DNA of 64,000 nucleotides from Streptomyces sp. SID13031 (GCF_010548305.1 NZ_JAAGLV010000010.1:1-64000), one strand, 5' to 3'; shown: positions 7,873 through 16,529, numbered from the stretch's first letter. Numbers and translations are program-made. Notes: generated from the letters alone by a model not told the origin.

Positions 7873-8928
7873 ATGGCAACTATCGCGACCATCTCCAGCA
7901 GTCCGTCCGACGTGTCCCGGACCGACGCGGTGCTCTCCTATGTGACCAAGCGGCTGCTCAGCCACGGACATCGGGTCACGCCGATCGTGCTGCGTGACCT
8001 GCCGGCGTCGCCGTTGCTGCGCGGGCAGGCCGACGACCCGGAAATCGCGCGAGCGGTCGAGACGCTGGCCGCCGCCGACGCGGTGGTGGTGACGACGCCG
8101 GTGTACAAGGCGGCGTACGCCGGGTTGCTGAAGGTGTTCCTCGACCTGCTGCCGCAGTACGCGTTGCGGAGCAAGCCGGTGTTGCCGCTGGCAACGGGTG
8201 GGTCACCGGCCCACGTCCTGGTGATCGACTACGCGCTCCGGCCCGTGCTCACGAGCCTCGGCGCCGGGTCGATCGGGCAGGGCTGGTTCGTCTTGTCGTC
8301 ACACATCCGCCTGTACGACGGGGGCGGGCTGCTGCTCGATCCTGCCGCATCGGTGCCGCTCTACCAGGTGACCGAGGCCTTCCTCTCCACGGTGGAAGGC
8401 GGGCAGGTGGTGGAGAGCTTGCCGGTGCAGACGAGTGCGCTCGAGGTAGTACGTGCGAGGCCGGAGGATCCGGAGGCGGCGCCGTTGCTGGCCGACCTGG
8501 TGGTCGAGTACAGCACGCGGTACGGGCGAAGTAACGATCACACGCTGCTGACGGAAGTACCGCCATCGGACTTCCACCGCGAGCAAGGTGGGGCGTTCGT
8601 GCTGTTGCGGCACGGCGGGGAGACCGTTGCCGGGGGCGCCATTCGCCGGTATGACGACCAGACCGCCGAGGTGAAGCGGATGTGGACGTCGCATCTGCAT
8701 CGGCGGCAGGGGCTCGGTCGGCGGGTGCTCCAGGAGCTCGAAGTGGCAGCACGCGATCTCGGGTACCGGCGGTTGTATCTGACCACCGGGCCCCGGCAAC
8801 CGGAGGCCAGCGCGTTGTATCTGGCAGCGGGGTTCGAGCCGCAGTTCGATCTGGACGTCGACCCGGAGTCGATCGGGCCGCTGCCGTTCAGCAAGAACCT
8901 GTCGGTCAGCTTGCAGGTGGCGTCATGA
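7873..8928 (+). CDS. SsuE-like NAD(P)H:FMN reductase fused to a GNAT acetyltransferase
   Basis: 351 residues; ATG at 7873 after GAGGTGCAAGGGG. Residues 1-~175 are a flavodoxin-like reductase of the SsuE group (ISSSPSDVSRTDAVL, TTPVYKAAYAGLLKVFLDLLP, PLATGGSPAH). Residues ~195-345 are a GNAT domain with the acetyl-CoA loop LHRRQGLGRRVLQELE and LYLTTGPRQPEASALYLAAGF. The reductase half should supply FMNH2 to the two-component monooxygenases downstream. N-acetylation precedes oxidation in the B. subtilis S-(2-succino)cysteine and S-methyl-cysteine routes, so a fused acetyltransferase fits that chemistry. The fusion itself is unusual. Confidence 0.88.
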   Translation: MATIATISSSPSDVSRTDAVLSYVTKRLLSHGHRVTPIVLRDLPASPLLRGQADDPEIARAVETLAAADAVVVTTPVYKAAYAGLLKVFLDLLPQYALRSKPVLPLATGGSPAHVLVIDYALRPVLTSLGAGSIGQGWFVLSSHIRLYDGGGLLLDPAASVPLYQVTEAFLSTVEGGQVVESLPVQTSALEVVRARPEDPEAAPLLADLVVEYSTRYGRSNDHTLLTEVPPSDFHREQGGAFVLLRHGGETVAGGAIRRYDDQTAEVKRMWTSHLHRRQGLGRRVLQELEVAARDLGYRRLYLTTGPRQPEASALYLAAGFEPQFDLDVDPESIGPLPFSKNLSVSLQVAS

Positions 8929-10004
8929 GCCGGCGACTGATCACGGCCATCGAGATCGACGGCGCCGGTGGGCATCCTGCTGCTTGGCGTGGCGCCGAGC
9001 TCGACCCGGCGGCCATCCTGACCGGCGAGGTCGCGTTGCGTGCGGTCCAGCGGGCGGAGGCGGCCGGGATCGACTTCGCAACCTTCGTGGACACGCTGGA
9101 GGCTCCGGCCGACGAGCCGGCGCAGGTCAGCGCCCGGCTGGATGCGCTGGGGCTGGCAGCGCGAATCGCGCCGTCGACCGATCGCATCGGGTTGATCCCG
9201 ACGCTAACGGTCACCCACACGGAGCCCTTCCACGTGCAGGCGTCCGTCGCCACGCTCGACTTCGTCTCGGCCGGTCGCGCGGGCTGGCTCGCCGACGTCT
9301 CGACCAGTGCGGAGGCGGCCGCAGTTATCGGTCGCCGCGAGCCCGCACCGGCCGCCGATACCTGGCGCGAGGCCCGGTACGTCGTCGATGTGAGCCGTCG
9401 GCTCTGGGACTCGTGGGAGGACGACGCGATCATCCGTGACGCCCCGAGCGGCCGATTCATCGACCGCGACCGCATCCACTACGTCGACTACACGTCGCCG
9501 GCGTTCGATATCAAGGGTCCTTCGATCGTGCCGAGGCCGCCACAAGGGCATCCGCTCACCGCCGTTCGGCTGAGTTCGCCCGAGGCGCTGCAGGCCGCGG
9601 CGGACGCCGATCTGGTGTTGCTGCCGGGCGCTACTGAGCTTGACGACCGGCTGGCCGCAGTACGGGCAGCAAGTCTCACTCCGCGGGTGCTGCTCTCTGT
9701 GAGCGTGCTGCTCGACGAGGACGAGGCCAGCGGGGTACGACGGGCTGCCGGGGCTGAGGTTGATTACGTCGGCACAGTGGAGGGGTTGGCCGACCTGATC
9801 GAAGGATGGAACGCGGCCGGGGTGGACGGGATCCATCTGCGGCCTGCCTCGCTCGAGCTCGACGTACCGGTGATCGCGGAGCGCCTCGTCCCGTTGCTGC
9901 GGGAGCGGCGGCTGCTCGGGCCGGCGGTCGATCGGGCGACGTCGTTGCGGAACCGGCTCGGGCTGAAGCGGCCGGCCAATCGGTATGTGGGGAGCAGGAG
10001 ATGA
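8925..10004 (+). CDS. LLM class flavin-dependent oxidoreductase 1
   Basis: 359 residues, ATGA overlap with the reductase gene. A luciferase-like TIM barrel is indicated by IGLIPTLTVTHTEPFHVQASVATLDFVSAGRAGWLADVST, then a WREARYVVDVSRRLWDSWEDDAII helix and FDIKGPSIVPRPPQGHP. The last motif is shared with the NtaA/SnaA/DszA monooxygenases, but this protein is about 80 residues shorter than that group. It needs reduced flavin from a partner reductase. It is one of four LLM proteins in the operon, each from a different subgroup. Substrate unknown. Confidence 0.85.
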   Translation: MSRRLITAIEIDGAGGHPAAWRGAELDPAAILTGEVALRAVQRAEAAGIDFATFVDTLEAPADEPAQVSARLDALGLAARIAPSTDRIGLIPTLTVTHTEPFHVQASVATLDFVSAGRAGWLADVSTSAEAAAVIGRREPAPAADTWREARYVVDVSRRLWDSWEDDAIIRDAPSGRFIDRDRIHYVDYTSPAFDIKGPSIVPRPPQGHPLTAVRLSSPEALQAAADADLVLLPGATELDDRLAAVRAASLTPRVLLSVSVLLDEDEASGVRRAAGAEVDYVGTVEGLADLIEGWNAAGVDGIHLRPASLELDVPVIAERLVPLLRERRLLGPAVDRATSLRNRLGLKRPANRYVGSRR

Positions 10005-11314
10005 CCAAGCAGCTTCATCTGGCGGCGCACTTCCCCGGGGTCAACAACACGACGGTGTGGTCCGACCCTGAGTCCAGATCGCAGATCGACTTCGCGTCGT
10101 TCCGGCACCTGGCGGAGACGGCCGAGCGCGGGACGTTCGACTTCTTCTTCCTGGCCGAGGGGTTGCGGCTGCGCGAGGTGAAAGGACGGATCCACGACCT
10201 CGATGTGGTCGGGCGGCCCGAGTCGCTGACCGTGCTCAGCGCGCTGGCCGCGGTGACGACGCATCTGGGTCTGGCGGCGACGGTGAACTCGACGTTCAAC
10301 GAGCCGTACGAGCTGGCCAAGCGGCTCGCGACCCTCGACCACCTCTCGGGTGGCCGCGCGGCGTGGAACGTCGTCACCTCATGGGACGCCTTCACCGGCG
10401 AGAACTTCCGCCGCGGTGGGTATCTCGACAAGAGCGACCGGTACGTCCGGGCGCAGGAGGCGCTGCGGGTGGTCCGGAAGCTGTGGGAGTCCTGGGACGA
10501 GGAGCTCGTGCTGGACCAGGGGGGTGGAGTCTTCGCTCGTGAGGGCGCTGGGGCCTTCGCGGACGAAGGCGACCACTTCTCCATCCAGGGCCGGTTCGGG
10601 TTGCCGCGGTCGCCGCAGGGGCATCCGGTGGTGATCCAGGCCGGGGACAGCGACCAGGGCCGGGATTTCGCGGCCGAGGGCGCCGACGTGATCTTCAGTC
10701 GCCATGGCAGCTTCGAGGCCGGCCAGGCCTTCTACAAGGACGTGAAGGCGCGGCTGCCGCAGTACGGGCGGTCGGAGGACTCGCTGAAGATCATGCCGGC
10801 GGTCACGGTCGTTGTCGCCGACAACGATGCCGAGGCGGCCGACAAGGCGCAGCACATCCGTGAGCAGCAGGTCTCCGGGCCGACGGCGATCGTGCTGGCC
10901 GAGCTGCTCTGGGGACGCGACCTGTCGTCGTACGACCCGGACGGGCCGTTGCCTGCCGAGGGTCCGGTGGTCGGGTCCGGGGTGACGCAGGGGCGGGTCG
11001 GCTACAACGACCCCGCGCCGATCATCGCCGAGTGGCGGGCGCAGGCGGAGGAGCATGGCTGGTCGCTGCGGCAGACGGTGATCAACCAGCAGAACCGGCA
11101 GACGTTCGTCGGCTCGGCGTCGACGGTCGCTTCCGCGATGAACAGGCATGTGCAGGAGGACGCGGCTGACGGCTTCGTCCTGGTCCCGCACCTGACTCCG
11201 GGTGGCCTCGACGACTTCGTCGACCAGGTCGTGCCGCTGCTCCGCGATCGAGGGGTGCTGCGTTCGGAGTACACCGGTACGACGCTCCGCCACCACCTCG
11301 GGCTGGATCGATGA
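10001..11314 (+). CDS. NtaA/SnaA/DszA-family FMN-dependent monooxygenase (LLM 2)
   Basis: 437 residues, ATGA overlap and an upstream GGAGCAGGAG. Full-length match to the NtaA/SnaA/DszA family: FFLAEGLRLREVKGRIHDLDVVG, a long TVNSTFNEPYELAKRLATLDHLSGGRAAWNVVTS core, FSIQGRFGLPRSPQGHPVVIQAGDSDQGRDFAA and FVLVPHLTPGGLDDFVDQVVPLL at the C-terminus. The family includes nitrilotriacetate monooxygenase, the dibenzothiophene sulfone monooxygenase DszA, and YxeK/YtnJ, which act on N-acetylated S-substituted cysteines. It depends on FMNH2 delivered by a separate reductase, here probably the fusion protein at 7873. Confidence 0.92.
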   Translation: MTKQLHLAAHFPGVNNTTVWSDPESRSQIDFASFRHLAETAERGTFDFFFLAEGLRLREVKGRIHDLDVVGRPESLTVLSALAAVTTHLGLAATVNSTFNEPYELAKRLATLDHLSGGRAAWNVVTSWDAFTGENFRRGGYLDKSDRYVRAQEALRVVRKLWESWDEELVLDQGGGVFAREGAGAFADEGDHFSIQGRFGLPRSPQGHPVVIQAGDSDQGRDFAAEGADVIFSRHGSFEAGQAFYKDVKARLPQYGRSEDSLKIMPAVTVVVADNDAEAADKAQHIREQQVSGPTAIVLAELLWGRDLSSYDPDGPLPAEGPVVGSGVTQGRVGYNDPAPIIAEWRAQAEEHGWSLRQTVINQQNRQTFVGSASTVASAMNRHVQEDAADGFVLVPHLTPGGLDDFVDQVVPLLRDRGVLRSEYTGTTLRHHLGLDR

Positions 11315-13230
11315 CCGCGCCGGCCATCCTCCATCGCCACCGGTCGACCGAGGACCCCGCCACGGTGGTTTTCGTGGGTGGCGGTCCCCGGACGGTCGGC
11401 CTGCTGGAGCGGTTCGCGGCGAGTGCTGAGGAGTTGCTGGGGGACCGGGCGGTCGAGATCCACGTGGTGGATCCATACCCGGCCGGTGGCGGGCGGATCT
11501 GGCGGCGGGACCAGTCGCGGCTGCTCTGGATGAACTCGATGGCCTCCGACGTCACGATCTTCACCGACGAGTCCGTCGTCTGCGAGGGGCCGATCAGCCC
11601 GGGGCCGGATCTGGCCACCTGGGCGAACGGTGTCGGCGCGACCCTGCTGGAGGAGGCCGGGCTGGAGGCGCCCGGTCCGATGGACTTCCCGCCCCGGCTG
11701 CTGCAGGCGGAGTACCTGAGCTGGGTCTGGGATCGCGTCCTCCGGTCGCTTCCGCCGGGCGTCACGGTCACGACCCACCTGGAACGCGCGGTGTCGCTCA
11801 CCTCGGACTGGGGCAACCGTGTCGAGCTGGCATCCGGGGAGGTGCTGGAGGCGGACCTCGTTGTGCTCGCCCTCGGGTACCTCGACCGGGTGCCGACGGC
11901 CGACGAGGCGGCTCTGGCGGACGCCGCCTCGTCGGCCGGCCTGACCTATATCCCGCCCGGCTACACCGCCGACGTCGACCTGAGCTCGTTGCGACCGGCC
12001 GAGCCGGTGATCGTGCGCGGGTTCGGGCAGGCGTTCATCGACCTGATGGTGCTGCTCACCGAGGGGCGTGGCGGCTGGTACGACTCGGGCAGCGGGCGGC
12101 TCGAGTACAACCCGTCGGGCAGCGAACCGATCCTGTACGTCGGGTCGCGGCGCGGCGTGCCCTATCACGCGAAACTCGGCTACACGGTCGCTGGTACGAC
12201 GCCCGTTCCGACCCGGTACCTGACCAGCGCCGCCCTGGACGAGCTGGGCGACGGGGTGCTCGATTTCGCCACCCAGGTGCGGCCATTGGTCGACAAGGAA
12301 CTCACGTTCGCCCACTACCAGCAGCTGTTCCTGGCGCACCCGGAGCGAACCAGGTGGCCGTGGCAACAGTTCTTCGAAGTGCTCGACCGGACGTTGCCCT
12401 CGGCTCCTGAATTCGTTGCTGCGGTGAATGAGGCTGTCCCGGCCGTGGAGGATCGGTTCGTGCTGGCCGCGGTCGATCGGCCGCTGGCCGGGTTGACCTT
12501 CGAGGAGCCCGGACAGCTGGATCGCGAGCTGGTGGGGTTGATCGAGAACGATCTGCTGCGTCGCGCCGATCCGCTGCACTCGGCCGATCTGGCCGTTTTC
12601 AACGCGTTGCTGAGCGTCTACACCGTGCTCTCGGTGGCGATCACGGCCGGCCGATTGTCGGACGAGGACCGGGTCCGGCACGTCGAGACCGAGTGGCACG
12701 GCTTCTTCTCCTTCGTGGCCAGCGGTCCGCCGCCGCGCCGGCTGGAGGAGCTGCTCGCGCTGCATCGGGCCGGCCTCGTCCGGTTCGCGGGTCCCGATCT
12801 GAAAGTTGCTCTAAGCAATGATCGGTTCGTTGCCGCCAGCCCCGCCCTGCCGCGGGAGATCGAGGCGCGCGCCTTCGTGGAGGCCCGGTTGCCGAGGCCC
12901 GATGTGCTCGCCACCCCGGATCCCTTGCTGACCGGGCTGCTCGAGTCGGGGCTGCTCGCCGCCGATGAGCTGATCGCGTCGGACGGTACGAGTCTCGGCG
13001 GCGGTCAGCTCAAGGCGGACGGCGAGTGCCGCGCGATCAAGGCCGACGGCTCGGTCCATTCCTCCCTGTTCCTGCTGGGACCCTCGGTGTCCGGTTCGGC
13101 CGGCTCGTCGGGGTTCTCCCGGCCGCACTTCAACGGTCCGGGCTTCCGCCAGAACGACGCGGTCGCCCGGAACCTCTTGCGCCAGTTGACACTCACGAGC
13201 CAGAAAGCAGGTCAACGCCATGCCAGTTGA
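11311..13230 (+). CDS. FAD/NAD(P)-binding protein (NAD_binding_9 family)
   Basis: 639 residues, ATGA overlap. Begins with a Rossmann dinucleotide-binding segment (TVVFVGGGPRTVGLLERFA). It also has VDPYPAGGGRIWRRDQSRLLWMNS, a mid-protein ADLVVLALGYLD (a GYLD-type NAD(P) motif) and a C-terminal LFLLGPSVSGSAG-FSRPHFN. This is the large family loosely related to lysine/ornithine N-monooxygenases; few members are characterised. In this operon it may be a class B-type flavin monooxygenase or a reductase step. It overlaps the next gene by 11 bases, so translation is probably coupled. Confidence 0.8.
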   Translation: MTAPAILHRHRSTEDPATVVFVGGGPRTVGLLERFAASAEELLGDRAVEIHVVDPYPAGGGRIWRRDQSRLLWMNSMASDVTIFTDESVVCEGPISPGPDLATWANGVGATLLEEAGLEAPGPMDFPPRLLQAEYLSWVWDRVLRSLPPGVTVTTHLERAVSLTSDWGNRVELASGEVLEADLVVLALGYLDRVPTADEAALADAASSAGLTYIPPGYTADVDLSSLRPAEPVIVRGFGQAFIDLMVLLTEGRGGWYDSGSGRLEYNPSGSEPILYVGSRRGVPYHAKLGYTVAGTTPVPTRYLTSAALDELGDGVLDFATQVRPLVDKELTFAHYQQLFLAHPERTRWPWQQFFEVLDRTLPSAPEFVAAVNEAVPAVEDRFVLAAVDRPLAGLTFEEPGQLDRELVGLIENDLLRRADPLHSADLAVFNALLSVYTVLSVAITAGRLSDEDRVRHVETEWHGFFSFVASGPPPRRLEELLALHRAGLVRFAGPDLKVALSNDRFVAASPALPREIEARAFVEARLPRPDVLATPDPLLTGLLESGLLAADELIASDGTSLGGGQLKADGECRAIKADGSVHSSLFLLGPSVSGSAGSSGFSRPHFNGPGFRQNDAVARNLLRQLTLTSQKAGQRHAS

Positions 13231-14335
13231 GTTCCTCGGAATCGCCGGGACGAACCCGGCCAGCGAGGTCACGCCGCGCACCGGTGCCGCCCTCGATCTC
13301 GAGTACACGGCCAAGCTCGCCAGAGCCCACGAGGACAACGGGTGGGACCGGATCCTCTTCGCGTACCACTCGGGCGCGCCCGATCCGTCCCAGGTCGCGG
13401 CTTTCGTGGCAGGCAGGACCGAGCGGATCAACCTGGTCGTCGCGCACCGGCCCAACGTGGCCTATCCGACGCTGACCGCGAAGACGTTCGCGACGCTCGA
13501 CCACCTCAGCGGTGGGCGGTTCGAGGTCCACGTGATCACTGGTGGGTCGACGGCCGACCAGGCGGCGGAGGGTGACTTCCTGGCCAAGGACGACCGGTAC
13601 GGACGGACGCGCGAGTTCATCCAGATCCTCAAGCAGGCCTGGACCTCCGACGAGCGCTTCGACTTCGCCGGCAAGCACTATCAGTTCGAGCAGTTCGTCG
13701 CGGACATCAAGCCGCTGCAGCAGCCCCGGCCGCGGATCTCGTTCGGTGGTTCGTCGGCGGCCGCCTATGCGGTCGGGGCCGCCGAGGCGGACATCTTCGC
13801 GCTGTGGGGCGAGCCGTTGGCCGGTACCGCCGAGCAGTTGGCCACGATCGACGCGGAGGCCGCCAAGGCCGGGCGCGCCAGGCCCACCATTCAGATCGCC
13901 TTCCGGCCGATCCTGGCGCCGACCGAGGAACTCGCCTGGGAGAAGGCGGAGACCGTCCTCGGCCGGATCAAAGCCGCCCAGGCCGGTGGTGCTCAGGTGA
14001 AGGGCCGGTTCCGGGATCCCCGGAAGACGCCGGAGAACGCCGGCTCCCAGCGCCTCCTGAAGGCAGTCGAGGCCGGTGATCGGCACGACCGTGCCCTGTG
14101 GACGGCACCGACCGGCCTGACCGGTGGCGGCGGCAACTCGACCGCCCTCGTCGGTACGCCGGAGACGGTCGCGGCCGCGTTACTCGACTACTACGACCTC
14201 GGGGTCCGGATCTTCTCCGCCCGCGGCTACGACATCTACGACGACGCCGTCGACTTCGGCCGCTACGTGATCCCGCTGGTCCGCGAGGAAGTCGCCCGCC
14301 GCGAGCAGACCACCCAAGAGGAGCTGGCGTCATGA
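13220..14335 (+). CDS. SsuD-like LLM flavin-dependent monooxygenase (LLM 3)
   Basis: 371 residues, ATG inside the end of the previous gene. It resembles the alkanesulfonate monooxygenase (SsuD) group: an early FLGIAGTNPASEV strand, WDRILFAYHSGAPDPSQVAAFVAG, VAHRPNVAYPTLTAKTFATLDHLSGGRFEVHVITGG and the FLAKDDRYGRTREFIQILKQAW segment. SsuD enzymes cleave C-S bonds of sulfonates to release sulfite with FMNH2 from SsuE. With the SsuE-like reductase in the same operon this is the strongest single pointer to organosulfur oxidation. The exact substrate is unknown. Confidence 0.9.
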   Translation: MPVEFLGIAGTNPASEVTPRTGAALDLEYTAKLARAHEDNGWDRILFAYHSGAPDPSQVAAFVAGRTERINLVVAHRPNVAYPTLTAKTFATLDHLSGGRFEVHVITGGSTADQAAEGDFLAKDDRYGRTREFIQILKQAWTSDERFDFAGKHYQFEQFVADIKPLQQPRPRISFGGSSAAAYAVGAAEADIFALWGEPLAGTAEQLATIDAEAAKAGRARPTIQIAFRPILAPTEELAWEKAETVLGRIKAAQAGGAQVKGRFRDPRKTPENAGSQRLLKAVEAGDRHDRALWTAPTGLTGGGGNSTALVGTPETVAAALLDYYDLGVRIFSARGYDIYDDAVDFGRYVIPLVREEVARREQTTQEELAS

Positions 14336-15120
14336 CCGTCACGACTGAGCAAGCTGAGCTTGAACAGAGCTGGCAGACCTGGCACGCCCTGCGCGAGCAG
14401 GACCTGAACACGGACTACGGCTGGCTCACGGTGGTCGCCTTCAACTGGCTGCCGACGTCGCCGGAGGAGCTGCCGGGGCTGCCGGGCAAGTGGTGGGCTG
14501 CCGATGGGTTGGCGCACGTGACGACCAGCGGTGGTCTGACACTCAACGGCGAGCCGGTAGACGGCACCACCTCGGCCAGCGTCGCTGAAGCCGGCTCCCT
14601 GAGCTGGCTGCTGTACGGCGACAAGCTGGTCGAGCTGGTACTCCGCGGAGGCCGCTACGCGGTCCGGCAGCGCGACCCGCGCGCTACTACCCGAGCCGGC
14701 TTCAACGGAGTGCCCACCTACCCGGTTGACCCGGCCTGGGTGGTCACTGGCCACTTCAGCCCGCGCGAGGAACCAGTGCGCATCGAGGTGGCTACTGCTC
14801 GCCCGGACCTCCGGCAGCACATCACGTCGATCGGCACGGTCCACCTCGCGCTCGGCGATTCGGCGTACGAGCTGGTTGCGACCGCAGCGGGGGAGGGGAA
14901 GGTGTCACTGTCCTTCCAGGACGAGACGAACGAGGACGAGACCGCTCCCTGGCGCATGGTGACGACCGGGCGGGTGCAGAGTGACCGGACCGTTGTCGTG
15001 GACTTCAACCGGGCCATCAACCTGCCGTTCGCCTTCACGGACTTCGGCACCTGCCCTGCACCTGTCATCGGCAACCAGTTGGCTCTACCGGTCACCGCGG
15101 GGGAGAAGAGGCCCCGGTGA
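14332..15120 (+). CDS. DUF1684 domain-containing protein
   Basis: 262 residues, ATGA overlap with LLM 3. The N-terminal part has WHALREQDLNTDYGWLTVVAFNWLP and the C-terminal part has VVVDFNRAINLPFAFTDFGTCPAPVIGNQLALPVTAGEK, the hallmark of DUF1684. The family is widespread in soil bacteria, has no assigned reaction, and shows no membrane or secretion signal here. Embedded and overlapped between two LLM genes, it is most likely an accessory or hydrolytic step of the same pathway; that is inferred from position only. Confidence 0.85.
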   Translation: MTVTTEQAELEQSWQTWHALREQDLNTDYGWLTVVAFNWLPTSPEELPGLPGKWWAADGLAHVTTSGGLTLNGEPVDGTTSASVAEAGSLSWLLYGDKLVELVLRGGRYAVRQRDPRATTRAGFNGVPTYPVDPAWVVTGHFSPREEPVRIEVATARPDLRQHITSIGTVHLALGDSAYELVATAAGEGKVSLSFQDETNEDETAPWRMVTTGRVQSDRTVVVDFNRAINLPFAFTDFGTCPAPVIGNQLALPVTAGEKRPR

Positions 15121-16157
15121 AGTTCTGTACGTACACGCTGATCGACAACTCGCCGGACCCGGTCAGCGGGCAGCAGCTTACGACGTACGAGTGGTTCCAG
15201 CGCGTGGTCCGGCAGGCGCAGTGGGCGGAGGAGCTGGGCTTCGACGGCTACGGCGTCGGCGAGCGGCATGCGCAGCGGTTCATCTCGTCGTCGCCGCCGG
15301 TGGTGCTCTCCTACATCGCCGCCTCCACCAGCCGGATCAGGCTGCTCACCACGGTCACTGTCGTGTCGTTGCTGGACCCGGTCCGCGTTGCCGAGGACTA
15401 CGCGACGCTGGACCAACTGTCGGGTGGACGGCTCGACATCATCATCGGCAAGGGCAACGACCCGGAGCAGAACGCCCTGTTCGGGTACGACCTCGACGGG
15501 CAGTGGGACCGGAACAGGGAGAAGTACGAGCTGCTCCGGCGACTGCTGCGGGAGGAAGGCGTGTCCTGGTCGGGGACCTATCGGTCGCCGCTAGTGGATG
15601 CCACTACTCAACCCCGGCCGCTGCAGGAGCCACTGCCGATCTGGCACGGCTCTGCCTCGTCCACGGAGTCCACTGAGCTCGCTGCGAAGTGGGGCGAGCC
15701 ACTGTTCTCCGCGAACGGCTTCCACCCGATGGAGAAGTACGCAGGGTTGATCCGGCACTACCGGGAGCGCTGGGAGGCGTACGGGCACGACCCGGCGGAT
15801 GCGGTGGTCGGGGCCGGCTTCAACGGGCTCTACGTGAAGAAGAGCTCACAGGAGGCGCTGGACGGGTACCGGCCGATCTTCGACGCCTTCATGGACTCTC
15901 CGGGCGCCAAGCACAACAAGCTGCCGTTCACGACGCTGGAGGAGTTCCTGGAGCAGGGATCGGTGCTGGTCGGGTCGCCGGAGCAGGTGATCGACAAGTT
16001 CGGCCGCTACCAGGAGGCGTTCGGGCATGAACTCTCCGGCGTCTCGCTGGAGGTCCCCGGCCTGCCGGAGGACGAGAACCGGGCCAGTGTCGAGACTTTC
16101 GTCACCGAGGTGGTACCGGTCCTGCGGGCCTCGTATCCGAGCCGTGTCTGGTCCTGA
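15117..16157 (+). CDS. LLM class flavin-dependent oxidoreductase 4
   Basis: 346 residues from a GTG overlapping the previous stop (GTGA). Luciferase-like motifs: WAEELGFDGYGVGERHAQRFISSSPPVVLSYIAASTSRIRLLTTVTVVSLLDPVRVAEDYATLDQLSGGRLDIIIGKGNDPEQN and LVGSPEQVIDKFGRYQEAFG near the end. It belongs to the F420/FMN luciferase-like group and is distinct from the SsuD-like and DszA-like members upstream. Last gene of the operon; a hairpin follows about 75 bases later, before the tRNA genes. Confidence 0.9.
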   Translation: MKFCTYTLIDNSPDPVSGQQLTTYEWFQRVVRQAQWAEELGFDGYGVGERHAQRFISSSPPVVLSYIAASTSRIRLLTTVTVVSLLDPVRVAEDYATLDQLSGGRLDIIIGKGNDPEQNALFGYDLDGQWDRNREKYELLRRLLREEGVSWSGTYRSPLVDATTQPRPLQEPLPIWHGSASSTESTELAAKWGEPLFSANGFHPMEKYAGLIRHYRERWEAYGHDPADAVVGAGFNGLYVKKSSQEALDGYRPIFDAFMDSPGAKHNKLPFTTLEEFLEQGSVLVGSPEQVIDKFGRYQEAFGHELSGVSLEVPGLPEDENRASVETFVTEVVPVLRASYPSRVWS

Positions 16158-16230
16158 AAATTGGTCGGAAGCACTCCGGAGAACCGGTATGCTTCTCTGG
16201 TCGGACGAGGGGTCCAGCAGGGCACTTCTT

Positions 16231-16249
16231 CCCCGATTTCACATCGGGG
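16231..16249 (+). terminator. Hairpin after the organosulfur operon
   Basis: CCCCGAT-TTCAC-ATCGGGG, a perfect 7-bp stem with a 5-base loop and no following U-run. It may end the upstream operon. TTCACA in its loop (16238) and TAATCT (16262-16267), 18 bases apart, could instead serve as promoter elements for tRNA-Thr at 16281. Confidence 0.45.
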
Positions 16250-16280
16250 CAGGAGACCGTGTAATCTCTCTCCTCGGCCC

Positions 16281-16353
16281 GCCCCTTTAGCTCAGTCGGC
16301 AGAGCGTCTCCATGGTAAGGAGAAGGTCTACGGTTCGATTCCGTAAAGGGGCT
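16281..16353 (+). tRNA. tRNA-Thr (anticodon GGT)
   Basis: Full cloverleaf: acceptor GCCCCTT paired with AAGGGGC, D-arm GCTC/GAGC, anticodon stem TCTCC/GGAGA around AT-GGT-AA, and T-arm TACGG-TTCGATT-CCGTA. No CCA is encoded. A Thr-Met tRNA pair immediately upstream of rpmG is also the arrangement in Mycobacterium tuberculosis. Confidence 0.95.
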
Positions 16354-16368
16354 CTGAGAATCGCTGCA

Positions 16369-16388
16369 CCACCCGGTCCGCCGGGTGG
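16369..16388 (+). terminator. Hairpin between the two tRNA genes
   Basis: CCACCCGG-TCCG-CCGGGTGG is a perfect 8-bp stem with a 4-base loop between tRNA-Thr and tRNA-Met. It has no U-tract and could be an intergenic processing or weak termination structure. Confidence 0.4.
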
Positions 16389-16403
16389 AGCATCGGACTC
16401 TCT

Positions 16404-16477
16404 GGCGGGGTAGCTCAGGTGGTTAGAGCACACGGCTCATAATCGTGGTGTCGCGGGTTCGACTCCCGCCCCCGCTA
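16404..16477 (+). tRNA. tRNA-Met (anticodon CAT, elongator)
   Basis: Acceptor GGCGGGG pairs with CCCCGCT (one G-U), D-arm GCTC/GAGC, anticodon stem CACGG/TCGTG around CT-CAT-AA, and T-arm GCGGG-TTCGACT-CCCGC. The anticodon stem lacks the three consecutive G-C pairs of initiator tRNA, so this is the elongator. Confidence 0.93.
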
Positions 16478-16529
16478 CTTCGAGAACGCGATCACCCCAG
16501 TTGCGCGTTCCAGACAAAAAGAGGCAGTA

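Noticed and set aside
4185..16157. Siderophore, antibiotic or natural-product cluster because of multiple LLM oxidases
   Set aside because: No synthetase, PKS/NRPS or tailoring set; an importer with receptors and a Cys leader point to uptake and catabolism instead.
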